A DNA stretch of 34,724 bases, taken from the NCBI GenBank assembly GCA_003165335.1, contig PLTD01000117.1:11980-46703 (forward strand). Reading direction: 5' to 3'. The notes beneath the pieces are model-generated. The model was not told the DNA's origin, made no database searches, and was given only the letters and a program-made list of their open reading frames with translations. The stretch is from Rhodospirillales bacterium. Lineage in GTDB: Bacteria; Pseudomonadota; Alphaproteobacteria; BOG-932; Roseiterribacteraceae. Position 1 is the first letter of the stretch. Every line of letters starts with the position of its first letter. The position numbers were made by a program, and so were the translations under genes. This document shows, one piece after another, positions 24,807 through 34,724 of this stretch.

Positions 24807-27008
24807 TCAGCCGGGATCGAACCGCAAATAGACAGTCGCAAGTGGCGGAAGCATCATCAGCGCGGACGCGGGGAAACCATGAGATGGGACAGCTGAGGCG
24901 TACACCACGCCCAAATTCCCAACACCAGATCCGCCGTAAAGAGTCGCGTCCGTGTTCAATACCTCTCGCCAGATGCCTGCACGGGGCAGACCGATACGAT
25001 AGTCTTTTCGCGGCACTGTTGTGAAGTTTGATATCATGATGATCGGTAAGTCGCCTGGGCCGCCCAGCCGCATCCAGGCATAGACTGACAGCGGCGCATC
25101 ATCGACAACGATCCAGCGGAACCCTTCGCCCTCGCAGTCCCGCGCATAAAGTGCGGGTTCGGTTCGATAGAGATGATTAAGGTCGCGGACGCAGTCGCGC
25201 ACACCCTGATGAATCTTATGATCCAGAAGGTGCCAATCGAGCGCACGATGGAAGTCCCATTCGTTCACCTGCCCGAATTCTTGGCCCATAAACAGCAGTT
25301 TCTTACCGGGGAATGCCCACATAAAAGCGTAATAGGCGCGCAAAGTTGCGAAACGCTGCCACTCGTCGCCCGGCATGCGCCCAACGATCGAGCGCTTCCC
25401 ATAGACGACCTCGTCATGGGACAGAGGCAGGATGAAATTCTCGGTAAAGGCATAGAGTAGGCCGAAGGTCAGTTCGTTGTGGTGCCAGCGCCGATGGATC
25501 GGATCGAGCGCCATATAATCCAACGTGTCGTGCATCCAGCCCAGGTTCCATTTGAATCCGAAACCGAGGCCGCCTTCATGGACCGGCCGGCAAACGCCTT
25601 TTGTGGCTGTCGAATCTTCTGCGATCATCAGCGTGCCGGGATGCTCCCCATAGGCAAGGACATTCACCCGCCGAAGAAGCGCGATCGCCTCCAGGTTTTC
25701 GTTGCCGCCGTTAACGTTTGGCGTCCATTCGCCCGGCTTGCGCGAGAAATCGAGTTGCAGCATCGAGGCGACGGCGTCGACCCGCAGCCCGTCGATATGG
25801 AATCGGTCAAGCCAGTAAAGCGCGCTTGCCGCCAGAAAATTCGCCACCTCACGCCTGCCGAAATCATAGATTGCGGTTCTCCATTGCGGGTGAAAGCCAC
25901 GCCGCGGATCGGCATCTTCGTAAAGAGCCGAACCATCGAAATGCGCAAGACCGTGTGTGTCAGTCGGGAAATGCGCCGGCACCCAATCCAGTATGACCCC
26001 CAGTCCGGCAGCGTGAGCCCGATCGACAAACAGGGCGAATCCCGACGGATGTCCATGACGCGCTGTCGGAGCAAACAGGCCGACCGGCTGATAGCCCCAG
26101 CTATCGTCCAGCGGGTGTTCGCTGACGGGCATAAGTTCGATATGGGTAAAGCCCATATCCGTGACATAGGGAATCAGCTGATCTGCAATCTCATCATACG
26201 ACAAATAGCCCCCGTCTTCGCTTTTGCGCCACGAACCCAGATGCACTTCGTAAATCGAAATTGGCTCTCGACGCGCGGTGGCTGCGGCCCGATCGACCAG
26301 ATAGTCCGCGTCGTTCCAGGTGAAATTGTCGGTTCGCGCCACAACTGACGCGGTCGACGGGCGCAATTCCGAGGCAAATCCCAGAGGGTCCGCCTTCAGC
26401 GGCAATAGGACCCCGTCCTTGCCGACAATCTCGAATTTATAAACGGCGCCTTCCCCGATATCGGGTGCGAATATCTCCCACACGCCGCTATCGACCCGCT
26501 TACGCATCTGGTGGCGGCGGCCGTCCCAGGCATTGAAATCGCCGACAACCGAAACACGGCGCGCATTCGGCGCCCATACCGCGAAATGCACGCCGGCAAT
26601 TCTGTCGATGGTCATGGGATGCGCGCCCAGGCGCTCATACAGCTGCTTGTGCGTTCCCTCGACCATAAGATGATCGTCCATCGGTCCAAGTACTGGACCG
26701 AACATGTAGGGGTCGCGAAATACCCATGCACCGTTGGCGTTGGCTGCGGCAAGGCGATAGGTGAATCGAGCCTCGCGGCCGGGAATTAGTCCCTCAAAAA
26801 AGCCATCGACGTGGCGTTGGGAAAGTTCGGCAATTGCGACACCCTCTTCATCTTCTGCGCGCAGAGTCCATGCACCGGGGGCAAAAGCACGGACGGCGAA
26901 ACCTTCACCGGTCTGATGTAATCCCAGAACGGAAAAAGGATCGGCATGGCGGGCAGCGACAACCGCTGCGACGTCACGCTCGCTTGCCTGCCAACCGGCG
27001 AGCGTCAT
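24807..27008 (-). CDS. glgB: 1,4-alpha-glucan branching enzyme
   Basis: GlgB cuts alpha-1,4 chains and rejoins them as alpha-1,6 branches. The 733-residue product has the usual order: an N-terminal CBM48-type region in two parts (up to about residue 240), then the GH13 barrel with nucleophile Asp411 ([10 protein letters not shown]), Glu464 (IAEDSTA) and His531-Asp532 ([10 protein letters not shown]), and a C-terminal beta domain ending YLRFDPG. Length equals that of long GlgB proteins. The frame extends upstream to 27098, inside glgP; the ATG at 27008 ([10 protein letters not shown]), seven bases after the glgP stop, is the natural start, though its ribosome binding site is weak. Confidence 0.95.
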   Translation of the reverse strand: MTLAGWQASERDVAAVVAARHADPFSVLGLHQTGEGFAVRAFAPGAWTLRAEDEEGVAIAELSQRHVDGFFEGLIPGREARFTYRLAAANANGAWVFRDPYMFGPVLGPMDDHLMVEGTHKQLYERLGAHPMTIDRIAGVHFAVWAPNARRVSVVGDFNAWDGRRHQMRKRVDSGVWEIFAPDIGEGAVYKFEIVGKDGVLLPLKADPLGFASELRPSTASVVARTDNFTWNDADYLVDRAAATARREPISIYEVHLGSWRKSEDGGYLSYDEIADQLIPYVTDMGFTHIELMPVSEHPLDDSWGYQPVGLFAPTARHGHPSGFALFVDRAHAAGLGVILDWVPAHFPTDTHGLAHFDGSALYEDADPRRGFHPQWRTAIYDFGRREVANFLAASALYWLDRFHIDGLRVDAVASMLQLDFSRKPGEWTPNVNGGNENLEAIALLRRVNVLAYGEHPGTLMIAEDSTATKGVCRPVHEGGLGFGFKWNLGWMHDTLDYMALDPIHRRWHHNELTFGLLYAFTENFILPLSHDEVVYGKRSIVGRMPGDEWQRFATLRAYYAFMWAFPGKKLLFMGQEFGQVNEWDFHRALDWHLLDHKIHQGVRDCVRDLNHLYRTEPALYARDCEGEGFRWIVVDDAPLSVYAWMRLGGPGDLPIIMISNFTTVPRKDYRIGLPRAGIWREVLNTDATLYGGSGVGNLGVVYASAVPSHGFPASALMMLPPLATVYLRFDPG

Positions 27009-27015
27009 ATCCGTG

Positions 27016-29520
27016 TCAGCCGCGGCCCGGGACAGGCACGTTCCAGATATCGTCGCAATATTCGCGAATGGCCCGATCCGATGAGAACCAGGCAACATTA
27101 GCAGTGTTCATCACGCTGCTTCGCCACCAGGCATGTTGGGTCCGCCACAATGCAGCCACGCGGCGCTGGGTTGCCGAATAACTGTCGAAATCGGCGCTGA
27201 CCATGAAATAATCGTGATGCATGATATCGTCGACCAATTGCCGATAGCGATCGGGTTCGTCCGGCGAAAAAACGCCCGACCCCACCGCATTTAACACGCC
27301 GCTGAGATCGCTTGATCCGTCGATGATACTTTGCGCATCTATACCTTCGCGGCGCCGTGCCTCAACTTCTTCTGCCGTCAGACCGAAGATGAAAATATTG
27401 TCGTCTCCGACTCTCTCCTTGATCTCGACATTCGCGCCGTCCAGCGTTCCGATGGTCAGCGCTCCATTTAGCGCAAGCTTCATATTGCCTGTACCGGATG
27501 CTTCCATGCCGGCAGTAGAAATCTGCTCGGACAAATCGGCTGCTGGGATGATCCGCTCCGCGCGACTGACATTATAGTCGGGGATGAACACGACCTTCAA
27601 AAGCCCATGCAGCGTCGGGTCTCTGTTCACGGTACGGGCGACATCGTGGATCAATTTGATGATCAACTTGGCTCGCTGATAGCTGGCGGCGGCCTTGCCG
27701 GAGAAGATCTTGACCCGCGGCACCCACTCCCGGGTCGGTTGCGCACGCATCGCCTCGTAAAGCGCGACGGTCTCGAGAATATTCAGCAACTGCCGCTTAT
27801 ATTCGTGGATGCGCTTTATATGGACGTCGAAAAGTGAGTCGGGGTCGACTGCGATCTTCTGGCGCTCGCCAATCAGGTTCGACAATGTCACCTTGTTTAC
27901 GCGTCGGATCGCAGCCAACCGGTCGTGCAAGCTGCTATCGTCAGCACTGGCTTCGAGCAATTTAATCTTTTCGACATCGTCGAGCACGCGTGGTCCGATA
28001 ACGTCGGTAAGTAGCTCCGTCAGTCCGGGATTGGCTTCGAAAAGCCAACGCCGAAAAGTGATCCCATTGGTTTTATTGACGATGCGATCCGGATACAGCG
28101 TGTTGAAATCGTGAAACACGGTCTGGCGCATCAGACCGGTATGTAACGCCGAAACCCCGTTGACCTTATGCGACCCTAAGAAGGCCAAGTTGCCCATACG
28201 CACTTTCCGGCCGCCATCTTCGCCGATCAGCGAGACCGAAGACAGCAGCTGTTCGTCGGTATTGCCGGCGGCGCGCAGTGAATCTAGATGACGAGCATTA
28301 ATCAGGTAGATGATCTGCATTTGGCGAGGAAGCAGGCGCTCCATCAGATAGACCGGCCAACTTTCCAAAGCCTCAGGCAAAAGCGTGTGGTTGGTATAGG
28401 ATGTCGCCGCAACCGTGATCTTCCAGGCCTCTTCCCAAGGCACCGAATCCACATCGACAAGAAGTCGCATCAATTCCGCGACGGCGATTGCAGGATGAGT
28501 ATCATTCAACTGGATCGACACATGGTCCGCCAGAGAGCGAACATCGCCATATTCGTGCGTATGGCGATACAGCAAGTCGTGCAGTGACGCCGATGAGAAA
28601 AAGAATTCCTGCCGCAGCCGCAATTCCTGGCCGGCAGGTGTCGCGTCGCTGGGATAAAGGACCTGACTGATAGCGTTGGCGCGGGCGCGATTGGCCAAGG
28701 CGCCGACGTGATCGCCGCTGTTGAACGCATCCAGTCTGAGCGGGTCAGGCGCCCGTGCGGACCACAGGCGCAACGTGTTCACATGACGGCCGCGCCAGCC
28801 GACCACCGGCGTATCATAGGCGATGGCTTCGACCATCTCCGCCGGTTTCCAAAGGTGACGCGGCTCCTCACCTGGCTCCTCGATCACCTCGACCGTCCCG
28901 CCGAAGCCGATCATATGGCTGACCTCGGGGCGCTCGAACTCCCACGGATTGCCGAAAGAAAGCCAGTTTTCCGGATATTCGCGCTGCCAACCGTCTCGGA
29001 TGACCTGCCGGAACATGCCGTGATTATAGCGGATGCCGTAGCCGTAATTGGAAACCGATAAGGTCGCCATGCTTTCCAGAAAGCAGGCGGCAAGACGACC
29101 CAATCCGCCGTTGCCCAGAGCTGCATCGGGCTCGATCAGGCGTAGCTGATCGAGATCGACCCCGAGTTCGCTCAGCGCCGAACGCATCACATCGGTAAGA
29201 CCGAGGTTGCTGAGCGAATCCATCAAAAGCCGGCCGATCAGAAATTCGAGGGACAGGTAATAGACCCTCTTGCGATGCTCGGCGTAGGTCTCGCGCGTCG
29301 ATTGCATCCAGCGATCGACCATTCTGTCTCGGGCGACTAGGGCGGTAGCCACAAACCAATCATGGTCCATTGCGACGGTGGGGTCTTTACCGACCGCATA
29401 GGTCAGTTTCGCGATCAGAGCCCGGCGGATACTGGCGATATCCTCATCCTGTGCCGGCAAGGCAATCCGCGACATGACCTTGTTGCTCGGCGATATCGGC
29501 TGTTTGCGATCGTCATCCAT
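27016..29520 (-). CDS. glgP: Glycogen/maltodextrin phosphorylase
   Basis: GlgP releases glucose-1-phosphate from glycogen chain ends. The 834-residue product carries the pyridoxal phosphate lysine at residue 681 in [20 protein letters not shown], the substrate region [20 protein letters not shown] near residue 110, and [20 protein letters not shown] around residue 340. Length matches bacterial GT35 phosphorylases. I start at [10 protein letters not shown] (29520), giving a usual N-terminus; the frame continues to 29583. As the first glg gene it probably carries the cluster promoter in the 201-base gap before it, where I could not identify a convincing -35/-10 pair. Confidence 0.94.
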   Translation of the reverse strand: MDDDRKQPISPSNKVMSRIALPAQDEDIASIRRALIAKLTYAVGKDPTVAMDHDWFVATALVARDRMVDRWMQSTRETYAEHRKRVYYLSLEFLIGRLLMDSLSNLGLTDVMRSALSELGVDLDQLRLIEPDAALGNGGLGRLAACFLESMATLSVSNYGYGIRYNHGMFRQVIRDGWQREYPENWLSFGNPWEFERPEVSHMIGFGGTVEVIEEPGEEPRHLWKPAEMVEAIAYDTPVVGWRGRHVNTLRLWSARAPDPLRLDAFNSGDHVGALANRARANAISQVLYPSDATPAGQELRLRQEFFFSSASLHDLLYRHTHEYGDVRSLADHVSIQLNDTHPAIAVAELMRLLVDVDSVPWEEAWKITVAATSYTNHTLLPEALESWPVYLMERLLPRQMQIIYLINARHLDSLRAAGNTDEQLLSSVSLIGEDGGRKVRMGNLAFLGSHKVNGVSALHTGLMRQTVFHDFNTLYPDRIVNKTNGITFRRWLFEANPGLTELLTDVIGPRVLDDVEKIKLLEASADDSSLHDRLAAIRRVNKVTLSNLIGERQKIAVDPDSLFDVHIKRIHEYKRQLLNILETVALYEAMRAQPTREWVPRVKIFSGKAAASYQRAKLIIKLIHDVARTVNRDPTLHGLLKVVFIPDYNVSRAERIIPAADLSEQISTAGMEASGTGNMKLALNGALTIGTLDGANVEIKERVGDDNIFIFGLTAEEVEARRREGIDAQSIIDGSSDLSGVLNAVGSGVFSPDEPDRYRQLVDDIMHHDYFMVSADFDSYSATQRRVAALWRTQHAWWRSSVMNTANVAWFSSDRAIREYCDDIWNVPVPGRG

Positions 29521-29694
29521 CAATCGTCGTTCCCGCACGGCTAAACCAGGCTGCAACCCAGCCATGGCGAGAGACGATACCACAAAAATCGCAATTGATT
29601 AGCCGACTGCGGCAGGGATTTTTGCATCCCCCGGCACCGATCGGCAAATAATCCGACCTGCGCGATTCGGCGGGTGACATGCAGGTAGATGTTG

Positions 29695-29718
29695 CTGCCG
29701 GCGCCGGGGCGCCGGCAG
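29695..29718. repeat. Perfect GC-rich hairpin just after pckG
   Basis: CTGCCGGCGCC (29695-29705) and its exact complement GGCGCCGGCAG (29708-29718) are separated by two bases, giving a very stable stem. It lies 4 bases beyond the pckG stop on the minus strand. The sequence after it on that strand has no T-run, so it is not a textbook rho-independent terminator; it may stabilise the mRNA 3' end, slow polymerase, or be a dispersed palindromic repeat. Confidence 0.6.
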
Positions 29719-29721
29719 GGA

Positions 29722-31530
29722 TTACTCTGCGCTGTCTACTAAGCCTAAGCGCTCTTCAAATGCCGCCATCTGGCGATTGAATTCTTTGGGCAGCTTCTTG
29801 CCGAACCCATCGAAATGGGCTTGCACTTGGTCCAATTGTCCAGCCCATTCCTTCATATCTACCTTCACCAGCTCCGGCAGATTTACGCCTGCGATCTCAA
29901 GCACCGCGGCATCGGCAGTGCCGATTTCCGGCACATAGCCGATCGGGGTTTCCTTCGCCGTAACGGTGCCGGCACAGCGCCCGAATATCCAGGCAAGCAC
30001 ACGGGAGTTCTCTCCGAAACCGGGCCACAGGAATTTTCCGTCTGCATTCTTGCGGAACCAGTTGACCATGAAGATTTTGGGCAGAACGGCCCCATCTCGG
30101 TGACCGACTTTAAGCCAGTGGGCGAAATAATCGCCCATGTGGTAACCGCAGAACGGCAGCATCGCCATCGGGTCGAACCTCAACTTTCCGACAACCCCGG
30201 TTGCGGCGGCAGTCGTCTCGGAACTCATCTGAGCAGCGAGGAACACCCCCTGTTCCCAATCCAATGATTCGACCACAAGCGGCACCACCGTTGAACGGCG
30301 TCCGCCGAACAGGAAGGCATCGATCGGAACGCCGGCCGGGTCGGCCCATTCCGGCGCGATCGAGGGACATTGCGAAGCCGGAGTCGTGAAGCGGGCGTTC
30401 GGGTGCGCGGCAGGCGTTCCCGATGACGGTGTCCAGTCCTGGCCACGCCAATCGATCAGATGGGCCGGCGGCGTCTTCGTCAGCCCCTCCCACCAGACGT
30501 CGCCGTCCAGGGTAGTCGCACAATTTGTGAAAATTGAATTGTGCGTGATGGTGGCGACCGCGTTCGCGTTGGTTTCGCTGCCCGTCCCAGGCGCGACGCC
30601 GAAAAACCCGGCCTCCGGATTGATCGCATAAAGCCGACCATCGGCGCCGAATTTCATCCAGGCAATGTCATCGCCGATCGTCTCGACCTTCCAACCCGGC
30701 AGGGTGGGGATCAGCATGGCTAAATTGGTCTTGCCGCATGCGCTCGGGAAGGCGCCGGCAATATACTTGGCGTCGCCTTTCGGCGATGTCAGCTTGAGAA
30801 TCAGCATATGCTCGGCCAGCCAGCCTTCGTCGCGCGCCATTACCGAAGCGATGCGCAGAGCGAGGCATTTTTTACCCAGCAGCGCATTACCGCCATAGCC
30901 TGAGCCGAAGGACCAGATTTCCCGGCTTTCAGGGAAATGGACGATATATTTGTTATCCGCGTTGCAAGGCCAGGTTACGTCGGCTTCACCGGCCTTTAGC
31001 GGCATCCCGACCGAATGCAGGCAGGGAACGAACGAGCCCTTGTCGCCGAGGACCTCCAGGGCGCCCGAGCCCATCCGGCTCATGATCCGCATTGAGACCG
31101 CGACATAGGCCGAGTCGGTCAATTGGACACCGATTTGAGAAATCGGCGAACCGAGCGGCCCCATCGAAAAGGGAACCACATACATCGTACGGCCACGCAT
31201 GGAGCCGCGGAATAGGCTCGTCAGCAATCCGCGCATTTCCGCTGGATCGCGCCAGTTGTTTGTCGGCCCTGCATCGTCCTGCCGGGCGGAACAGATAAAA
31301 GTGCGGTCCTCCACCCTGGCGACATCGGCCGGATCGGACAGCGCAATATAGGAATTCGGCCGCTTCGCATCGGAAAGCCGGCGGAAAGTCCCCTTGTCCA
31401 CCAGTTCCTGGCAAAGGCTATCATATTCCTCAGAAGAGCCGTCGCACCAATAGATCGCGTCCGGCTCGGTCAATGCGGCAATATCTTCGACCCATGCCTT
31501 CAAGGCCTGATGATTTGTGGGAATGCCCAT
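29722..31530 (-). CDS. pckG: Phosphoenolpyruvate carboxykinase, GTP type
   Basis: The enzyme converts oxaloacetate and GTP to PEP, the entry to gluconeogenesis. The 602-residue length and motifs belong to the GTP family: the P-loop FPSACGKTN at about 261-269, GDDIAW at 286, the reactive-cysteine hypervariable loop within the P-loop, and [12 protein letters not shown] near 90. Many alphaproteobacteria use the unrelated-length ATP form (pckA, about 530 residues), so this is the less common choice for the class. The ATG at 31530 ([10 protein letters not shown]) is preceded by a GAAG-rich stretch; the longer frame to 31575 is less likely. It lies between the methylmalonyl-CoA genes and the glycogen cluster, all on one strand. 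Confidence 0.95.
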   Translation of the reverse strand: MGIPTNHQALKAWVEDIAALTEPDAIYWCDGSSEEYDSLCQELVDKGTFRRLSDAKRPNSYIALSDPADVARVEDRTFICSARQDDAGPTNNWRDPAEMRGLLTSLFRGSMRGRTMYVVPFSMGPLGSPISQIGVQLTDSAYVAVSMRIMSRMGSGALEVLGDKGSFVPCLHSVGMPLKAGEADVTWPCNADNKYIVHFPESREIWSFGSGYGGNALLGKKCLALRIASVMARDEGWLAEHMLILKLTSPKGDAKYIAGAFPSACGKTNLAMLIPTLPGWKVETIGDDIAWMKFGADGRLYAINPEAGFFGVAPGTGSETNANAVATITHNSIFTNCATTLDGDVWWEGLTKTPPAHLIDWRGQDWTPSSGTPAAHPNARFTTPASQCPSIAPEWADPAGVPIDAFLFGGRRSTVVPLVVESLDWEQGVFLAAQMSSETTAAATGVVGKLRFDPMAMLPFCGYHMGDYFAHWLKVGHRDGAVLPKIFMVNWFRKNADGKFLWPGFGENSRVLAWIFGRCAGTVTAKETPIGYVPEIGTADAAVLEIAGVNLPELVKVDMKEWAGQLDQVQAHFDGFGKKLPKEFNRQMAAFEERLGLVDSAE

Positions 31531-31623
31531 TATCTTCTTCGCAAAATCTGTTAGGCGCCGGCGGGAGAGGCGCAATGTTCACACAGCATCCGCATTGCAG
31601 CTGCATGTTCGTGGCAACCGTCT

Positions 31624-31643
31624 ATCAGGTCGAAACGCCTGAT
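31624..31643. promoter_or_regulatory. Operator-like palindrome upstream of pckG
   Basis: ATCAGG (31624-31629) and CCTGAT (31638-31643) form a perfect inverted repeat with an 8-base centre, 94-113 bases before the pckG start in the 167-base gap to meaB. Spacing of about one helical turn between half-site centres suits a dimeric regulator. It lacks a T-run, so it is a poor terminator for meaB. Confidence 0.35.
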
Positions 31644-31697
31644 CCAAGTCCGCAATAGACTAAGGTCGCATCGGGCTTGCGACTAATGCAGCACCAT

Positions 31698-32699
31698 TCA
31701 ACTCTCCGGCGACGAGACGAAGAGCTCAAGCAGATGGCGTGCGCCTGTCATCGGCATCAAAAGGCCGGACCGCACGTCAGCTTCGATTTGAGGAATTTTG
31801 CGTGATATTTCAGGGCGTCGCTTCAGCGCCTGAAGCAACCGGTCGCCCAGGTCGGCCCAGAGTGCCTCCTGTGCCTGCTCTCCACGCCGGGCAGCTTTCT
31901 CCCCGCTTGCCGTCAATCCTGCCTGATGCCGCTTCACCGTGTCCCATACTTGGTCAAGTCCATCGCCGGTGCGCGCGGATGCCGCGAGCACTTCAGGCGT
32001 CCAGGAGGGTGACAGCGGCCGTATGAGTCGCAGCGCCGCTCGATAATCCGCAACTGTCCGCTGCGCGATCGCCAGCAGTTCACCGTCGGACTTATTGACG
32101 ACAATCAGTTCTGCCAGCTCGACGATGCCCTTCTTGATACCCTGCAGCTCGTCGCCGGACGCCGGCGAGAGCAGCAGGCAAAAAAGATCGACCATATCGG
32201 CCACGGTGGTTTCCGATTGGCCGACGCCGACGGTCTCCACGATAACGACATCAAAACCGGCTGCCTCGCAAAGGACGATGGCCTCCCGCGTTCGCCGCGC
32301 GACACCACCCAGCGTGCCCCCGGTCGGAGACGGCCGAATAAAGGCCTCTGGTGCACGCGACAATTCTTCCATGCGCGTCTTATCGCCCAGGATCGAACCG
32401 CCCGTACGGCGTGATGACGGATCGACGGCCAACACCGCGACACGATGTCCGTCGGCGATGATTTTTTGACCGAAGGCTTCAATGAAAGTCGATTTGCCGA
32501 CACCGGGCGAACCCGATATCCCCAGACGGATGGATTTCCCCGATTCTGGGAGAACGCGCTCTACAAGCTTTTCGGCATCGCGGCGATGGTCGTCACGCGT
32601 CGATTCCACCAGCGTGATGGCCCGCGCCAGCGCCGCGCGGTCACCGGCCAGAATTCGGGTGGCACGCTCTTCGATTGACGCTGCATCCTTGGAATTCAA
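31698..32699 (-). CDS. meaB: Methylmalonyl-CoA mutase-associated GTPase MeaB
   Basis: MeaB is a G3E-type GTPase that guards methylmalonyl-CoA mutase, controlling cofactor loading and removal of damaged cobalamin. The 333-residue product has the P-loop GSPGVGKST (63-71), the AVDPSSRRTGGSILGDKTRM block (91-110), VETVGVGQSETTVADMVDLF, and the guanine-specificity motif NKSDG. Long GTPase names such as ArgK refer to the same family. It follows the epimerase gene by 18 bases, and the mutase gene precedes both, so the three form one functional unit. Confidence 0.94.
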   Translation of the reverse strand: MNSKDAASIEERATRILAGDRAALARAITLVESTRDDHRRDAEKLVERVLPESGKSIRLGISGSPGVGKSTFIEAFGQKIIADGHRVAVLAVDPSSRRTGGSILGDKTRMEELSRAPEAFIRPSPTGGTLGGVARRTREAIVLCEAAGFDVVIVETVGVGQSETTVADMVDLFCLLLSPASGDELQGIKKGIVELAELIVVNKSDGELLAIAQRTVADYRAALRLIRPLSPSWTPEVLAASARTGDGLDQVWDTVKRHQAGLTASGEKAARRGEQAQEALWADLGDRLLQALKRRPEISRKIPQIEADVRSGLLMPMTGARHLLELFVSSPES

Positions 32700-32717
32700 C
32701 GAAACATCCAGACGTGA

Positions 32718-33134
32718 TCAGACCTGTTCAAGCTCAACCAGCGTCCCGCAGAAATCTTTCGGATGAAGGAAGAGCACCGGCTTCCCGTGAGCTCCGATGC
32801 GCGGTTCGCCATCGCCCAGAACGCGGGCGCCCTTGGCTTTGAGTCGATCGCGGGCCGACAAAATATCGTCGACCTCATAGCAAATATGATGAATGCCTCC
32901 GGCTGCGTTCCGCTCCAGGAACGGCCGGATTGTCGAATCCGCACCCAACGGTTCCAACAGCTCGATCTTGGTGTTGGGCAGTTCGACGAACACCACCGTC
33001 ACACCATGGTCGGGCAACGACACCGGCGCCGATACCTTGGCGCCCAGAGTATCCCGATACAGCGCTGTCGCCTGCTCGAGGTTATGCGTCGCGATTGCGA
33101 CATGGTTCAGCCGACCGATCATGTGGTCACTCAT
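32718..33134 (-). CDS. mce: Methylmalonyl-CoA epimerase
   Basis: The epimerase converts (2S)- to (2R)-methylmalonyl-CoA, the form used by the mutase. This 138-residue vicinal-oxygen-chelate protein shows metal ligands His11 (LNHVAIAT), His82 or His83 (GGIHHICYEV) and Glu134 (LVELEQV), and the block PVLFLHPKDFCGTLVELE typical of the family. The ATG at 33134 is used; MIGRLNHVAI at 33122 is an equally common family start. It lies 12 bases after the mutase stop and 18 bases before meaB. Confidence 0.94.
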   Translation of the reverse strand: MSDHMIGRLNHVAIATHNLEQATALYRDTLGAKVSAPVSLPDHGVTVVFVELPNTKIELLEPLGADSTIRPFLERNAAGGIHHICYEVDDILSARDRLKAKGARVLGDGEPRIGAHGKPVLFLHPKDFCGTLVELEQV

Positions 33135-33146
33135 TCCACGCGCCTT

Positions 33147-34724
33147 TCAGTTTGACGGCCGATGATTGCGGATAATGCCGATGATTTCAGCTGCAGCCAC
33201 AGGAATGTTCGTGCCCGGTCCATAGATGCCGGCCACGCCTGCCGCTTTCAACATCGGATAATCCTTGGGCGGAATCACACCGCCGCAAACCACAAGAATA
33301 TTTGCCGCTCCCTGGTCTTTAAGCGCCTGGATAAGAGCTGGTACCAAGGTTTTATGCCCGGCTGCCTGCGTCGAAACGCCGACAACGTGGACGTCATTCT
33401 CGATCGCCTGCCGCGCCGCCTCTTCGGGCGTCTGGAACAACGGACCGACATCGACGTCGAAGCCGATATCGGCAAAGGCGGTGGCAATCACCTTGGCACC
33501 ACGATCATGGCCGTCCTGGCCAAGCTTCACGACAAGAATACGCGGGCGGCGCCCTTCGCTCTCGGCGAAATTGGCGATGTCTTTGCGGATCTTGTTAAAC
33601 CCTTCGTCGCCCTCATACACGCTGGCATAAACCCCTTGGACCGTGCCGTTATCCGCCCGGTGACGGGTGTAAATCTTTTCGAGTGCGTCAGAAACTTCGC
33701 CCACCGTGGCGCGTACTTTCATAGCCTCGACCGTCAGCCCCAGCAAATTGCCTTCGCCTGTCTGCGCGGCTCGAGTCAGCGCGTCGAGCGCCGCAGCGAC
33801 GGCCGCGGGATCGCGTTTGGCCTTAATCTCGGCCAAACGTCGGACCTGGGACTCGCGGACCTTGGCATTATCGACATCGAGCGTCTCGACCTGGTGCTCT
33901 TCCGACGGACGATATTTATTGACCCCAACGATGACCTCCTCGCCACGATCAAGTTTGGCCTGGCGGCGAGCTGCAGCCTCCTCGATCCTGAGCTTGGGCA
34001 TGCCCGAGGCGACTGCCTTGGTCATGCCGCCGAGCCCTTCGACTTCGGCGATCAATTCGCGAGCAGCTTGGGCCAAACCCGCGGTCAGCGCCTCGACATA
34101 ATAGCTGCCGCCCAGCGGATCGATGACATGAGGGATGCCGGTTTCTTCCGCGATTATCAGCTGCGTATTGCGGGCGATCCGTGATGAAGCCGGCGTCGGC
34201 AAAGCGAGCGCCTCGTCGAACGAGTTCGTATGTAGCGACTGGGTTCCACCTAGAACCGCCGCCATGGCCTCGATCGTCGTGCGGACGATATTGTTATAGG
34301 GGTCTTGCTCGGTCAGGCTGACACCCGAGGTCTGGCAATGAGTGCGCAACGCCAAACTGTCGGGCTTTTGGGGACCGAAGGGGCGCATCAATTCCGCCCA
34401 GAGCAGCCGCGCGGCGCGAAGCTTCGCAACCTCCATGAAGAAATTCATGCCGATGGCGAAAAAGAAACTGAGCCTCGGCGCGAAAGCGTCGACCTTCAGC
34501 CCGCGGGACAGCGCTGCGCGGACATAATCGAGGCCGTCGGCAAGAGTAAAGGCCAGTTCCTGTACCGCCGTGGCCCCGGCCTCCTGCATGTGGTAGCCCG
34601 AAATCGAGATCGAGTTGAACTTGGGCATATGCTCAGAGGTATAGGCGATGATGTCCGCCACAATCCGCATCGAGGGTTCGGGCGGATAGATATAGGTGTT
34701 GCGGACCATGAACTCTTTCAGAAT
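33147..34724 (-). CDS. scpA: Methylmalonyl-CoA mutase, C-terminal part, cut by the window edge
   Basis: The mutase isomerises (2R)-methylmalonyl-CoA to succinyl-CoA with adenosylcobalamin. About 525 residues are present and the frame stays open through base 34724, reading [20 protein letters not shown], an internal sequence of the family, so the N-terminal third is missing. The end of the substrate barrel is followed by a cobalamin domain: [20 protein letters not shown] with the lower-ligand histidine in DGHDRG, then [14 protein letters not shown] and [11 protein letters not shown]. Catalytic and B12 domains are on one chain, as in large-subunit ScpA/MutB types. Epimerase and meaB follow directly. 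An ATG at 34709 within the frame is internal, not the start. Confidence 0.95.
   Translation of the reverse strand: MLKEFMVRNTYIYPPEPSMRIVADIIAYTSEHMPKFNSISISGYHMQEAGATAVQELAFTLADGLDYVRAALSRGLKVDAFAPRLSFFFAIGMNFFMEVAKLRAARLLWAELMRPFGPQKPDSLALRTHCQTSGVSLTEQDPYNNIVRTTIEAMAAVLGGTQSLHTNSFDEALALPTPASSRIARNTQLIIAEETGIPHVIDPLGGSYYVEALTAGLAQAARELIAEVEGLGGMTKAVASGMPKLRIEEAAARRQAKLDRGEEVIVGVNKYRPSEEHQVETLDVDNAKVRESQVRRLAEIKAKRDPAAVAAALDALTRAAQTGEGNLLGLTVEAMKVRATVGEVSDALEKIYTRHRADNGTVQGVYASVYEGDEGFNKIRKDIANFAESEGRRPRILVVKLGQDGHDRGAKVIATAFADIGFDVDVGPLFQTPEEAARQAIENDVHVVGVSTQAAGHKTLVPALIQALKDQGAANILVVCGGVIPPKDYPMLKAAGVAGIYGPGTNIPVAAAEIIGIIRNHRPSN

Noticed and set aside
31473-31658. 61-codon plus-strand open frame across the pckG start
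   Set aside because: It overlaps the N-terminus of pckG, has no ribosome binding site, and its sequence resembles no protein.
1-34724. CRISPR arrays, insertion sequences, prophage genes, integrases, toxin-antitoxin pairs
   Set aside because: No regular direct repeats, transposase, integrase, phage structural or toxin-antitoxin motifs were seen on either strand.

Overview
The window is chromosomal DNA from an alphaproteobacterium. Support comes from the divergent rpsU / COQ9-family pair, the alphaproteobacterial S21 sequence, a ubiquinone-type COQ9 protein, dense gene packing with many ATGA-type overlaps, and moderately high G+C. A member of Sphingomonadales or a neighbouring order is plausible (iorAB, cstA-ybdD, a small FKBP), but I cannot settle the order by eye. 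I see no phage, transposon, CRISPR array or rRNA.

Layout. 1-1304: a tRNA-Glu cut by the window edge, a COQ9-family gene and peptide deformylase on the minus strand. 1447-3598: rpsU, a convergent hemerythrin gene and a plus-strand amidohydrolase. 3733-4126: a small gene broken by two frameshifts. 4151-8587, minus: a VanZ-like membrane protein, a small exported protein, Xaa-Pro aminopeptidase and PrmA. 8714-14345, plus: cstA-ybdD, the molybdenum hydroxylase pair iorA-iorB, and an FKBP isomerase. 14356-17712, minus: hemD, a cupin, a GNAT acetyltransferase, greB and a dienelactone hydrolase. 17744-29520, minus: a complete glycogen cluster (glgP, glgB, glgC, glgA and a GlgX-MalQ fusion). 29722-34724, minus: GTP-dependent PEP carboxykinase, meaB, methylmalonyl-CoA epimerase and the C-terminal part of methylmalonyl-CoA mutase. 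No stretch longer than about 300 bases lacks a gene or gene remnant.

How the genes work together. The minus-strand block from 34724 to 17744 reads as a carbon-storage route. Methylmalonyl-CoA from propionyl-CoA goes to succinyl-CoA (scpA, mce, meaB); oxaloacetate made from it goes to PEP (pckG). Glycogen is made by GlgC, GlgA and GlgB and remobilised by GlgP, GlgX and MalQ. cstA-ybdD would import pyruvate or peptides, and the Xaa-Pro aminopeptidase would process proline-containing peptides.

Most of the window is ordinary housekeeping and central metabolism, and I did not find a convincing new multi-gene system. The items most worth a second look are an ATC codon at the expected rpsU start, a possible CTG start for the FKBP gene, an Asp in place of the catalytic Glu in the IorB protein, the 1421-residue GlgX-MalQ fusion, and the doubly frameshifted gene at 3733-4126.
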